Part shown: positions 15,219 to 23,097 of the stretch, one piece after another
How positions within the stretch are numbered: the first letter of the stretch is position 1
Layout: every line of letters begins with the position of its first letter
Source: Alphaproteobacteria bacterium
GTDB taxonomy: Bacteria; Pseudomonadota; Alphaproteobacteria; Ferrovibrionales; Ferrovibrionaceae
Assembly: GCA_018336035.1 (NCBI GenBank)
Contig: JAGXRD010000119.1
Location: 1 to 33,326, forward strand
DNA length: 33,326 nt
Direction of reading: 5' to 3'
Translations under genes and position numbers: made by a program
Notes under the pieces: model-generated
What the model saw: only the letters and a program-made list of their open reading frames with translations
The model's database searches: none
What the model was told of the DNA's origin: nothing

Positions 15219-16325
15219 ATGCAGCAGCGCGGCATGAAGGCGCTGCTGTTCGGTGTTCTGTTCACGCTGGCCGGCTGCGCCAGCGATCCCTTCGCCGATT
15301 ACGCGCCGCTGGATGGCGCGATCCAGACCGCGCATCCGAAGACGGTGCCGCAGGCCTCGCGCGAAGGCGATATCCTGCCGGGCTATGATGTCGCGCGCTC
15401 TTTCTTCCCGCTGGCACTGAGCGGTGCGCTGGTGGATTACAGCAGAGGTCTTGCGCGCGGCTATCACGCCGCACTGATGGGGGACTTCAACGCCGTCACC
15501 GCCGATCCCGAGCAGCCGCTGGAAGCGCAGCTGGCCGCCGCCGACGGGTCGCGGCTGCAGCTGCTGCGCGCCACGCCGAACGAGAGCTGGGGCCGGCTGC
15601 AGCATGCCGCCCTGCTGGATGCCAGCGACATCGCGGTTGTGGCCATGCCGCGCGGCGCTGGCGGAACTGCCGCCTTTGCACGCAGTGTGCGCCAGCATCA
15701 GGGCCGCCCCGTCTGGGCTTTGCTGCCGGCCAGCGCGCGCACCGGCAACGGCGAGACGCTGCCCGATCCGGAAGAGGCGCAGGTGACAGCCTTCGCGGCG
15801 CTGATGGCCGGCGCCACCGGTCTGATCTGGCATGGCGAAGACAACTACGCCGCGCGCAATGCAGGCATGCTGGGCATCGCGCCAGCACCGCAGTCGGATT
15901 ACGGTATCCAGACCGGCAGCGGCCTGCCAGCGCTGAAGGCCACGCCCGGCGACGTTGCCGCATCGCGTCGGCTCTGGACCGCCGTGATGCAGCTCAATCG
16001 GCGCATCGCAAAACTGGTGCCGGCCCTGCTGCAGCCCGATGCAGGCGATCCTTATACAATTGCCATCGCCACGGCACGATCGTCGGAGGCGGCGCCGCGC
16101 CTGCGCAGCCTGCTGAAACCGACCGAAGCGGACGGCCTGTTATTGATCGTGCTGAATGAGGGCCCGCAAACCGAAGCGTTCCGCATCGGCTTTTCGCGTG
16201 CGCTCCGCGCGGTGAGCCGCGTCGATGATGTTGATCCTGTCGCGACCGATGCGGAGCGCGGCCTGTTCCGCGACACCATTCCCACGCGTGGATTGCGGCT
16301 CTACAGAATTACTTTGGTAAAATAA
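15219..16325 (+). CDS. Putative lipoprotein with a degenerate glycosidase-like barrel
   Basis: A 368-residue protein with a lipoprotein signal: a basic N-terminus, the hydrophobic stretch ALLFGVLFTLAG, then Cys20 in the lipobox LAGC. Several segments look like the second half of a glycosidase TIM barrel: RPVWALLPAS, then AQVTAFAALMAGATGLIWHG, and LNRRIAKLVPALLQPD. A C-terminal strand-rich part includes LLLIVLNEGPQTEAFRIGF. No pair of catalytic carboxylates stands out, so an enzymatic role is uncertain. It is co-transcribed with the YqhA-like gene four bases upstream. An in-frame ATG at 15234 is an alternative start. It ends in a 17-bp convergent overlap with the [2Fe-2S] gene. Confidence 0.65.
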   Translation: MQQRGMKALLFGVLFTLAGCASDPFADYAPLDGAIQTAHPKTVPQASREGDILPGYDVARSFFPLALSGALVDYSRGLARGYHAALMGDFNAVTADPEQPLEAQLAAADGSRLQLLRATPNESWGRLQHAALLDASDIAVVAMPRGAGGTAAFARSVRQHQGRPVWALLPASARTGNGETLPDPEEAQVTAFAALMAGATGLIWHGEDNYAARNAGMLGIAPAPQSDYGIQTGSGLPALKATPGDVAASRRLWTAVMQLNRRIAKLVPALLQPDAGDPYTIAIATARSSEAAPRLRSLLKPTEADGLLLIVLNEGPQTEAFRIGFSRALRAVSRVDDVDPVATDAERGLFRDTIPTRGLRLYRITLVK

Positions 16326-16614
16326 CGTCGCGCAGTATCTCCACCGCGTCGCTGTCCTTGCCGTGCAACACATAGCTGCAGGCCGTTCGATCCGCGCCGG
16401 TGACCGTCACCGCGACGCCGCGCTTGGGGCAGATGCCGAGGCAGCGGACACGCGCCACCCGCACATCCTTTTTGTGACCAGCGTCCTTCACGCTGTCCTT
16501 CAGCCTGTGCGCCAGCTCGATGCCGTGTCCGCCATCACATTCTGAACACACCAGCACCAGCGCGGTCGACCACGGCTGCTCGGCAGCTTCGAGAACGGAT
16601 TTTTTCAAGGACAT
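16309..16614 (-). CDS. Thioredoxin-like [2Fe-2S] protein (DUF1636-like)
   Basis: A 101-residue protein with the four-cysteine pattern C23-x2-C26 ... C58-x3-C62 (VCSECDGG and RCLGICPKRG). It has the beta-alpha-beta arrangement of thioredoxin-fold ferredoxins. The ending CSYVLHGKDSDAVEILRDVI resembles the DUF1636 family of putative metal-binding proteins. The partner and the electron-transfer role are unknown. The stop lies inside the 3' end of the convergent lipoprotein gene (17 bp overlap). Confidence 0.75.
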   Translation of the reverse strand: MSLKKSVLEAAEQPWSTALVLVCSECDGGHGIELAHRLKDSVKDAGHKKDVRVARVRCLGICPKRGVAVTVTGADRTACSYVLHGKDSDAVEILRDVILPK

Positions 16615-16845
16615 AGGTGAAGGCCGGAAAAGAACGGTGAACCAGGAGTTCTGACTTAGGGCACAGCTGCGTTTCGCTCAAGTGTGTTGCGAAAATACCA
16701 TGGCAAAGCTTGTCGTGACGGATCGGCGTCCGTTGCCATGTTTCTGCCCAGAATGAAGCCCCATTTAGCAGCCACCACCCGCCGCAATTAGACGGCACAA
16801 CAGGTGGTCCCGCCTCGTCAAAACTTGGTACAGGAGTTCAAACGC

Positions 16846-17490
16846 ATGATTCGCTTCGCACCCGTGACTCTCGCCGCTGCTGCGGCTGCACTGCTCGCCA
16901 CCACCGCGATCGCGCCGTCCGCACAGGCGCAGGAGAACCGTCTGAATTACGGCTCCTATGGCGGTATCACCGGTGGCTACCTGATGCCGCAGGATACCGA
17001 CCGTTCGGGCGGCGGCTATCTGGAACGTGACAACGGTTATGGCATTTCCGCCCAGTATGGCCATCGCTTCCGCAACAACCTGCGCCTCGAAGGTGAACTG
17101 GGCTATGGCAACATGGACAACGACCGCTATCACGCCAATGGCGGCAGCGTTGGCACAGGCGGCGACACCGACCAGTTCTCGCTGACCGGCGCCGCCTATT
17201 ACGACATCGCGACCAACACGCCGCTGACGCCGTATGTCGGCGGTGGCGCCGGCATCATGCATCAGCGCCATGACCGCCCGGCCGTGACCTCCAATGGTTC
17301 GACGCTCGGCGGCAACGATGGTAACGACACCGACTTCACGGCCTTCGGCGAAGTCGGTATCGGCTACAAGGTGTCGGACGGTCTCGAGATCGTGCCGAGC
17401 TATCGTTATCAGTGGATCAACGACGGTGCCCAGGGGCTGGACGACACGACGCAGCATGTCGCCCGTATCGGCTTCCGCAGCTGGTTCTGA
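16846..17490 (+). CDS. Outer-membrane beta-barrel protein (paralogue 1)
   Basis: A 214-residue protein with a signal peptide (residues 1-29, ending AQAQ) followed by an eight-strand OmpA/OmpX-like beta-barrel pattern of alternating residues. Aromatic girdle residues are clear, and the C-terminal residue is Phe (GFRSWF), the outer-membrane insertion signal. Distinctive blocks are GGYLMPQDTD, LGYGNMDNDR, PYVGGGAGI and YRYQWINDGAQGLDDTTQH. ATG 16846 has AGGAG nine bases upstream; the open frame reaches back to 16804. It is closely related to the next gene, so the pair is a tandem duplication. A strong terminator ends this transcript. The role is unknown (a structural or surface protein). Confidence 0.9.
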   Translation: MIRFAPVTLAAAAAALLATTAIAPSAQAQENRLNYGSYGGITGGYLMPQDTDRSGGGYLERDNGYGISAQYGHRFRNNLRLEGELGYGNMDNDRYHANGGSVGTGGDTDQFSLTGAAYYDIATNTPLTPYVGGGAGIMHQRHDRPAVTSNGSTLGGNDGNDTDFTAFGEVGIGYKVSDGLEIVPSYRYQWINDGAQGLDDTTQHVARIGFRSWF

Positions 17491-17556
17491 GACCTGACGT
17501 GAGTTGCGGGCGGAGCCTGGCCGTCTAACGGGACGCCAGCTGCGGTCGCTTTACCG

Positions 17557-17586
17557 AAACGGCGGAGAGCAATCTCCGCCGTTTTT
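17557..17586 (+). terminator. Rho-independent terminator of outer-membrane gene 1
   Basis: AAACGGCGGAGA (17557-17568) pairs perfectly with TCTCCGCCGTTT (17573-17584) around a GCAA (GNRA) tetraloop, with the T-run starting inside the stem end. The 12-bp stem is among the strongest in the window. Confidence 0.92.
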
Positions 17587-17632
17587 CTACACACATGAGT
17601 AGAGGAGTCTGCATTTTATAGGGTTTTTCAAC

Positions 17633-17652
17633 GTGTTGCTTGGACGCAACAC
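17633..17652. promoter_or_regulatory. Inverted repeat upstream of outer-membrane gene 2
   Basis: GTGTTGC (17633-17639) and GCAACAC (17646-17652) form a perfect 7-bp inverted repeat with a 6-base spacer. It lies in an AT-rich stretch about 120 bp before the start codon. Candidate operator; no matching regulator is apparent. Confidence 0.35.
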
Positions 17653-17769
17653 TTCATCTTAATGTTGTATTTTAGCCCGTCTTATCGTTGACTCTGCAAT
17701 ATATGCTCGCCATGGTAGCGCACGGGCGCCGATGCCCGATACGTAATGCACGCAATCATGGAGTTTACG

Positions 17770-18387
17770 ATGCGTCGTCTCGCCTTGGCGGTTCTGGCCG
17801 CCGCCCTCGTCACTACCCCTGCACTCGCACAGGACAAGCTGAATACTGGCTGGTATGGCGCTCTGAGCGGCTCCTACCTCCTGCCGGAAGACACCGACGG
17901 CCCGAGCAACTCGACGCTCGAATATGACAACGGCTTCGCCATTTACGGCGCCGCCGGCTATCGCTTCCCGAACGGCTTCCGCGCCGAGGCCGAACTAGGC
18001 TATGGCAACATCGATCTGGACCGCCTGCGCGTCGGCACCACCAACGCCAAGCTGAACGGTGATGTCGACCTGTTCACCGCCACCGGCGCGGTCTATTACG
18101 ACTTCGCCACCGGCAGCAGCTTCAGCCCCTATGTCGGCGCCGGCGCCGGCGTGGCGCGCCAGAAGTCCAGCACCGTGAGCGCCACCAGCGGCGGCACCAC
18201 CGTGACCGTGAATGGCGACTCCTCGACCGACCTGACCGCCTTTGGCGAAGCGGGTGTCAGCATCCGCCTGTCCAGCAACCTCGACCTGGTGCCGGCCTAT
18301 CGCTACCAGTGGATCGATGATGGCGAAGGCGGCTTCGACGACACCACCGCGCATGTCTTCAAGGTTGGCCTGCGCTACTGGTTCTAA
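17770..18387 (+). CDS. Outer-membrane beta-barrel protein (paralogue 2)
   Basis: A 205-residue protein with a signal peptide (residues 1-20, ending ALAQ) and the same barrel pattern as the gene 280 bp upstream: GSYLLPEDTD, LGYGNIDLDR, PYVGAGAGV, LTAFGEAGVSIRLS and YRYQWIDDGEGGFDDTTAH, ending in Phe (LRYWF). Sequence differs mainly in the loops, as expected for surface-exposed parts. ATG 17770 is preferred to 17746 because GGAG lies six bases before it. It has its own promoter region, since a terminator ends the first copy. Its terminator lies inside the convergent cueR gene. Confidence 0.9.
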   Translation: MRRLALAVLAAALVTTPALAQDKLNTGWYGALSGSYLLPEDTDGPSNSTLEYDNGFAIYGAAGYRFPNGFRAEAELGYGNIDLDRLRVGTTNAKLNGDVDLFTATGAVYYDFATGSSFSPYVGAGAGVARQKSSTVSATSGGTTVTVNGDSSTDLTAFGEAGVSIRLSSNLDLVPAYRYQWIDDGEGGFDDTTAHVFKVGLRYWF

Positions 18388-18397
18388 GACCGCACAT

Positions 18398-18847
18398 TCA
18401 GCGGTGACATTGCGGCGGCGAGGTTTTGGCCTCGCCGCCGTTTTCATGCTCGCCGTCATTAGGTCCGCCGAGGTCATCAAGGATGGGGCAGTCGGGGCGG
18501 TCGTCGCCGTGGCAGGCCTCGGCCAGATGCTGCAGGCTGCGCTTCATCGCCTGCAGTTCGGCGATCTTGCGCGTCAGCTCGTCGATATGCTTGAGCGCAA
18601 TATCCTTCACCGCTGCCGAGGGCCGCTCATCGTCCTGCCACAGGCCAAGCAGCATGCGGATGTCGTCCAGCGCAAAACCCAGATCGCGCGCCCGGCGCAC
18701 GAAGCGCAGCAGATGCACATCGCGCTCGCTGTAGACGCGATACCCGGCCTGGCTGCGGCCGGCCTCCGGCATCAGGCCGATGCTTTCGTAATAGCGGATC
18801 ATCTTGGCGCTGACGCCGGACTGCCCACTGGCCTGACCGATATTCAT
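18398..18847 (-). CDS. cueR: Copper-responsive MerR-family regulator CueR
   Basis: A 149-residue regulator. The N-terminal winged helix ([20 protein letters not shown], residues 1-20) precedes [14 protein letters not shown] and a long dimerisation helix. Cu(I)-sensing residues match E. coli CueR exactly: Ser77, Cys112 and Cys120 ([11 protein letters not shown]), a pattern selective for monovalent coinage metals. The C-terminal ~25 residues after the metal loop are a polar extension. Its start overlaps the copA stop (ATGA), so it is co-transcribed and presumably activates its own operon through the site at 21355-21385. The last part of the gene doubles as the terminator of the opposing outer-membrane gene. 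Confidence 0.94.
   Translation of the reverse strand: MNIGQASGQSGVSAKMIRYYESIGLMPEAGRSQAGYRVYSERDVHLLRFVRRARDLGFALDDIRMLLGLWQDDERPSAAVKDIALKHIDELTRKIAELQAMKRSLQHLAEACHGDDRPDCPILDDLGGPNDGEHENGGEAKTSPPQCHR
18413..18444 (+). terminator. Terminator of outer-membrane gene 2, inside cueR
   Basis: CGGCGGCGAGG (18413-18423), loop TTTTGG, CCTCGCCGCCG (18430-18440), then TTTT. This is a perfect 11-bp stem with a short T-run in plus orientation. It lies within the last codons of cueR on the other strand. Confidence 0.85.
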
Positions 18848-21315
18848 GGCTGTGCCTCCTTCATGGTTGGCCGCCAGCGCCGCAACAGCAGGGCATTGGC
18901 CAGCACCGAGACCGAACTGAGCGCCATCGCCGCACCGGCCAGAACCGGATCGAGCAGGCCGAAGGCGGCGAGCGGAATGCCGACGATATTGTAGACGAAA
19001 GCCCAGACCAGATTCTGGCGGATGCGCGCGTCTGTGGCGCGCGCGATGCCGATGGCGTCGGCGACCAGCAGCGGATCGCCGCGCATCAGGGTGATGCCGG
19101 CCGTCTGCATCGCCGCGTCCGTTCCACTGCCCATCGCAATCCCGAGATCGCTGGCTGCCAGCGCCGGCGCATCATTGACGCCATCGCCCACCATGGCGAT
19201 GTCGCCGCCAGCGGCCTGTTTCAGATCTGCCAGCGCGGCAGACTTGTCTTCGGGCAGCAGGCCGGCCCGCACCTCGTCGATGCCGAGCCGCGCCGCCACG
19301 GCCGTCGCGGCGGCAGCACTGTCGCCCGACAGCATCGCCACCCGCAGGCCCATCTGCTTCAGCCGTGCAATCGCCGCCGCAGATGTCGGCTTGGGTTCGT
19401 CGCCAAAGGCGAACAGCCCGAGCAGCTGCTTGCTGTGATCATCTGCAAGCCAGGATACCGTGCGGCCCTGGGCGGCCTGTTCCTCGGCCCGCGCGCGCAA
19501 CGGCGTGGCATCGATACCATGCTCCTGCAGCAGCCTCAGATTGCCGAGCAGAAGATGCCTGCCCTCAACCGTACCGCAGATGCCGCGCCCGGCAAAATCG
19601 CGGAACGCCTGCACCGGCGGCAGCACAGCCTCGCCGGCGCGGACACGAATGGCCGTGGCCAGCGGATGCTGCGAACCGGCCTGCAGGGCAGCGGCGTATT
19701 TCAGCAACGAGGCCTCATCGCCATCCATCGCATGCAGGGCAGCAACAACGGGTTTGCCCTCGGTCAGCGTGCCGGTCTTGTCAAAGGCGACCAGCCGCAG
19801 ATGGCGTGCCTGTTCCAGTGCGCCGGCATCACGGATCAGGATGCCGTGCTTTGCCGCCACACCGGTACCGACCATCAGCGCCGCCGGCGTGGCGAGGCCG
19901 AGCGCGCAGGGACAGGCGATCACCAGCACGGCGACAGCATGCAGCACGGCGGTTTCGATATTGCCGCCCGCACTGCCAACACCGCCGAGCGTGAGAGTGA
20001 GGGTGAAAGTGACCAGCGCGATGAACAGCACGACCGGCACGAAAACGCTGCTGATGCGGTCGACCAGTTGCTGCACCGGCGGCTTGGCCATCTGCGCGCT
20101 TTCGACCAGGCGCAGGATGCGCGCCAGCATGGTTTCGCCCGCGGTGGCCTCGATCCGCACTACCAGCAGGCCGTCGCGGTTGATCGTGCCGGCGCGCACC
20201 ACATCGTTTGGCTGTTTGTCGACCGGCAGGGATTCGCCCGTCAGCATCGATTCATCGACACTGCCACGACCCTCAATCACGATGCCGTCTGCGGCAAAAG
20301 CCTCGCCGGCGCGCAGCACCAGCAGATCGCCCGGCTGGAGCAGCGCGGTCTCGACTGTCTCTTCTGATCCGTCGCTGCGACGACGCCGCGCCGTCGTCGG
20401 CCGCAGCCGCAGCAGCGCATGCAGAGCCGCCGCCGTCTGGCCGCGAGCGCGCGCCTCCAGCCATTTGCCGAACCGCACGAAGGCGATAATCGCCACCGAG
20501 CCTTCATAATAAAGGTGCGGCCCAGAAGCATTTCCTGCGCCGTGTTCGAGATGCGGGATGCTGGCGATCCACAGCCAGGTGCTCAGGCCCCAGGCCGCCG
20601 TGGTGCCCAGCGCCACCAGCAGATCCATATTGCCGGTACCCGCGCGCACGGCGCTCCAGCCGGCGCGGTAGAAGCGCCAGCCCAGCACGAACTGCACCGG
20701 CGTGGCGATCAGGAACTGCAGCAGCGGCGACAGCATCAGGTCGTGATGACCAGCCAGGCTGGCGACCATGCCGCCGATGAAGGGCACGGCCAGCGCGAGC
20801 GTCAGCAGCGCGAGATTGCGTTCGCGCGCCAGCGCCCTGGCCGCCACCTCGGTGCGCTGCGCGATGGCCGGCGCAGCATCGGTGGCAGGATCTTCAAAAG
20901 GGCGCGCCTCGTACCCCGCCTTGCGCAACGCCGCGATCAGCAGCGCGGGATCTACGCTGCCGAGCGGCGCGGTGACCTCCGCGCTTTCACCGGCGAGATT
21001 GACGGCAGCCGTTGCCACGCCCGGCACAGAGTTCAGTGCTTTTTCGACGCGTCCGACGCAGGAGGCGCAGCTCATGCCGGTGATGGCGAGGCGGAACCGC
21101 TCCTGCGGTACGGCATAGCCGGCTTTCTCCACCGCCTGCATCGCGGGCGCAGAGGCAGCAGCACCCTCGAACACCACATGCGCGGATTCAGCCGCCAGGT
21201 TGACGCTGGCGCTGGCCACGCCGGGCAGGGCGCGCAGCGCTTTTTCCACCCGGCCGGCGCAGGAGGCGCAGCTCATTCCAGTGATCGGCAGATCGAGGCT
21301 TTGCGAGATCGACAT
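18844..21315 (-). CDS. copA: Cu(+)-exporting P1B-type ATPase CopA
   Basis: An 823-residue copper pump of normal length. Two N-terminal heavy-metal-binding domains carry GMSCASC (Cys16/Cys19 and Cys83/Cys86). Eight membrane helices are expected, with the CPC transport motif in [11 protein letters not shown]. Further blocks are the actuator TGES loop, DKTGTLTEG (phosphorylated Asp), the HP motif (QHPLA) and [10 protein letters not shown]. CopA moves Cu(I) from cytoplasm to periplasm using ATP. It is driven by a CueR-type promoter 40 bp upstream and overlaps cueR by ATGA, forming a self-contained copper-detoxification operon. Confidence 0.97.
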   Translation of the reverse strand: MSISQSLDLPITGMSCASCAGRVEKALRALPGVASASVNLAAESAHVVFEGAAASAPAMQAVEKAGYAVPQERFRLAITGMSCASCVGRVEKALNSVPGVATAAVNLAGESAEVTAPLGSVDPALLIAALRKAGYEARPFEDPATDAAPAIAQRTEVAARALARERNLALLTLALAVPFIGGMVASLAGHHDLMLSPLLQFLIATPVQFVLGWRFYRAGWSAVRAGTGNMDLLVALGTTAAWGLSTWLWIASIPHLEHGAGNASGPHLYYEGSVAIIAFVRFGKWLEARARGQTAAALHALLRLRPTTARRRRSDGSEETVETALLQPGDLLVLRAGEAFAADGIVIEGRGSVDESMLTGESLPVDKQPNDVVRAGTINRDGLLVVRIEATAGETMLARILRLVESAQMAKPPVQQLVDRISSVFVPVVLFIALVTFTLTLTLGGVGSAGGNIETAVLHAVAVLVIACPCALGLATPAALMVGTGVAAKHGILIRDAGALEQARHLRLVAFDKTGTLTEGKPVVAALHAMDGDEASLLKYAAALQAGSQHPLATAIRVRAGEAVLPPVQAFRDFAGRGICGTVEGRHLLLGNLRLLQEHGIDATPLRARAEEQAAQGRTVSWLADDHSKQLLGLFAFGDEPKPTSAAAIARLKQMGLRVAMLSGDSAAAATAVAARLGIDEVRAGLLPEDKSAALADLKQAAGGDIAMVGDGVNDAPALAASDLGIAMGSGTDAAMQTAGITLMRGDPLLVADAIGIARATDARIRQNLVWAFVYNIVGIPLAAFGLLDPVLAGAAMALSSVSVLANALLLRRWRPTMKEAQP

Positions 21316-21354
21316 GATGGAGACTTTCTCAAACAGGGACCGAACCTGCAGGTA

Positions 21355-21385
21355 GAGATAGGGCTTCCCATCATGGGAAGGTCAA
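21355..21385 (-). promoter_or_regulatory. CueR-controlled promoter of copA-cueR
   Basis: In minus orientation TTGACC (-35, 21385-21380) and TATCTC (-10, 21360-21355) are separated by 19 bp. That is the over-long spacer typical of MerR-family promoters. The spacer holds the dyad CTTCCCATGATGGGAAG, matching the CueR consensus ACCTTCC/GGAAGG. The start codon is 40 bp downstream. Confidence 0.9.
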
Positions 21386-21549
21386 GCCCCTCTCCGAAGC
21401 TGCGGCTGCAGGCGGAGGTCTCTGTCAACCATCCGGTTGACGCCTGGAGGTTGCATAGAAACTCATCAATTCTGATTTTCGCAGCGATTCCGGGCAATTA
21501 CCGAATCACAACAGGGACGGAGTCGGTTTGGCTTTGGTAGGCTCTGAGA

Positions 21550-22146
21550 ATGGATTTCATGGCGTCTTTGCCCAGCGCGCTGACCGAGCCCAGCCGGCGG
21601 TTCCTCGCCGAATGGCATCGCTGGCGTGGCCCCGGCTGGTGTGACCTGGGTCTGGTGCCGCAGCACAGCGTGCTGAACACCGACAAGCTGGGCGAGCTGC
21701 TGATGCGCTGCCTGCTGCTGGAGATTCGTGGCCGCGATGCGATCCCGATCCGCTTCGCCGGCGCGATGATCGGCGAGATGCTGGGCACCAACCTGATGGG
21801 CCGCAACTATCTCGATCTGACCGAACCCGAGAATCGCGTCCGCCGCGCCGCGCTCCTGTTCGCCGAAGTGGCGCAACCCTGCGCCGCCGGCATCTATTAC
21901 TGGCTGCGCACGCAGCAAGGTGCGGTGCTGCCGGTCGAACTGGTCTCCGCGCCACTCTGCGCCGATGGCGAGACCACGCCATCGCTGGTGCTGGCCTGCG
22001 CCACGCCGCTGATCCGCAATATCAATCAGCCCAACAGTGTCGCGCCGGACTCCTATACCGAGGGCGAAGGCCTGCGCTTCATCGATATCGGCGCCGGCCT
22101 GCCACCGGTCGGGCCCGACATCCATGTCGGCCAGCAGGTGCAGTAG
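21550..22146 (+). CDS. PAS domain-containing protein (PAS_5-like), copy 1
   Basis: A 198-residue protein with no membrane segment. Most of it resembles the alphaproteobacterial PAS_5 (PF07310) family: an N-terminal helix (SRRFLAEWHRWRG), a LGELLMRCLLLEI-type helix, then RFAGAMIGEMLGTNLMGRNYLDLT around residues 68-92 and a C-terminal FIDIGAGLP ending. No output domain is attached, so any signalling would depend on partners. It is followed after three bases by a second protein of the same family, and the two are co-transcribed. The function is unknown. Confidence 0.72.
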   Translation: MDFMASLPSALTEPSRRFLAEWHRWRGPGWCDLGLVPQHSVLNTDKLGELLMRCLLLEIRGRDAIPIRFAGAMIGEMLGTNLMGRNYLDLTEPENRVRRAALLFAEVAQPCAAGIYYWLRTQQGAVLPVELVSAPLCADGETTPSLVLACATPLIRNINQPNSVAPDSYTEGEGLRFIDIGAGLPPVGPDIHVGQQVQ

Positions 22147-22149
22147 CCA

Positions 22150-22782
22150 ATGACCCTGCAGCCGCGTTCCTATCTGCATCCGCAGCTGTTGCAGCCGCTG
22201 GCGCCAAACACCGGCCACGGCGAGGCACCTGCCGTCGATGCCGAAGCCCTGATGTCGGCCGACAGCGCGCATCTTCTCGCTGCCTGGAAACGCTGGCGCA
22301 GCGCCAGTTCGGACAAGACTGGCCTGCTGCCGCATCGGCGCGACATGGACCTGGTGTCAATCGCACGTCTGATGCCGCGCCTTGTGCTGCTCGATGTCTT
22401 CAGTCCGCAGCGCATGATCTTCCGTCTCGCCGGCACTGAAATCGAAAGCATCACCGGCCTGCGCCTGACCGGCCGCGATCACATCCTGATGGCACAGCCC
22501 GACCAGCGCGCGTCGCGCAGCCGTCTGCTCTGGGGCGCGGCCACGCAGCCCTGCGGCGCACTTGCCTTCCACACCATCACCCATCCCGATAGCGGCCGGA
22601 TACTCCAGATCGAAACCTTCGTGCTGCCGATCCTGCCCGATGATGCAGGATCTCCCATCCAGCTGATCGGCCTGGCCGCCGGCCTGCCGGTGCTCGAAGC
22701 CGGCTCGCATGTGACGCGCCCGCTGGAATACGCCGGCGCGACGCAGTATTTCGTCGATCTGGGCAGCGGCATTCCCGCGTGA
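22150..22782 (+). CDS. PAS domain-containing protein (PAS_5-like), copy 2
   Basis: A 210-residue soluble protein of the same family as its upstream neighbour. It begins its core with LLAAWKRWRS, then PHRRDMDLVSIARLMPRLVL, FRLAGTEIESITGLRLTGRD, and ends YFVDLGSGIPA (compare FIDIGAGLP in copy 1). The copies are clearly diverged, with identity limited to the framework positions. Possibly a heterodimer with copy 1 (inference from tandem arrangement). It ends four bases before the convergent frameshifted gene. Confidence 0.72.
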   Translation: MTLQPRSYLHPQLLQPLAPNTGHGEAPAVDAEALMSADSAHLLAAWKRWRSASSDKTGLLPHRRDMDLVSIARLMPRLVLLDVFSPQRMIFRLAGTEIESITGLRLTGRDHILMAQPDQRASRSRLLWGAATQPCGALAFHTITHPDSGRILQIETFVLPILPDDAGSPIQLIGLAAGLPVLEAGSHVTRPLEYAGATQYFVDLGSGIPA

Positions 22783-22786
22783 CGCT

Positions 22787-23097
22787 CTACCGGCGCGGTA
22801 TGCCCGCGTCGATTTCGACATGGAAGCGAAGCACGCCAAGCGCCTCGGCCAGCAGGTCGATGCTGCCGGGCAGCCAGCCGCGATAGCAGCCCGTCAACAG
22901 AATGCGGTCCCGGTCGGCCGCGAGCCCGCCAGCGGCGACCCAAGGAATTCCCGTGTCGTGTTGCTGACAACGATGACACGATGGAAGCCGGCCACGCAGT
23001 TCCCCATGCCGCATGGCAGCATCGCCAGGTCGGGAAACACCACCACCAATGTGGTGAGTTCCGGCACCGACGCCAGACGCGTCGCCCGCGCGGTCAT
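22787..23097 (-). pseudogene. Small unrecognised gene coupled to the PilZ chemoreceptor, with a one-base frameshift
   Basis: The minus-strand frame starting at ATG 23097 reads convincingly (MTARATRLASVPELTTLVVV, then FPDLAMLPCGMGNCVAGFHR and VIVVSNTT). It stops at about 22894. A second frame then continues with similar codon quality (ILLTGCYRGWLPGSIDLLAE, ALGVLRFHVEIDAGIP) to the stop at 22787. Joining them needs one extra base somewhere between about 22900 and 22960, giving a protein of about 103 residues. ATG 23097 overlaps the chemoreceptor's stop (ATGA), which supports a real co-translated gene. The cause could be a sequencing error, a true inactivating mutation or, less likely, recoding. 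No classic slippery heptamer was seen. I do not recognise the family. Confidence 0.55.

Noticed and set aside
22787-23097. Programmed frameshifting as the explanation for the split gene
   Set aside because: No X-XXY-YYZ slippery heptamer or following stem was seen in the overlap; mutation or sequencing error is simpler.
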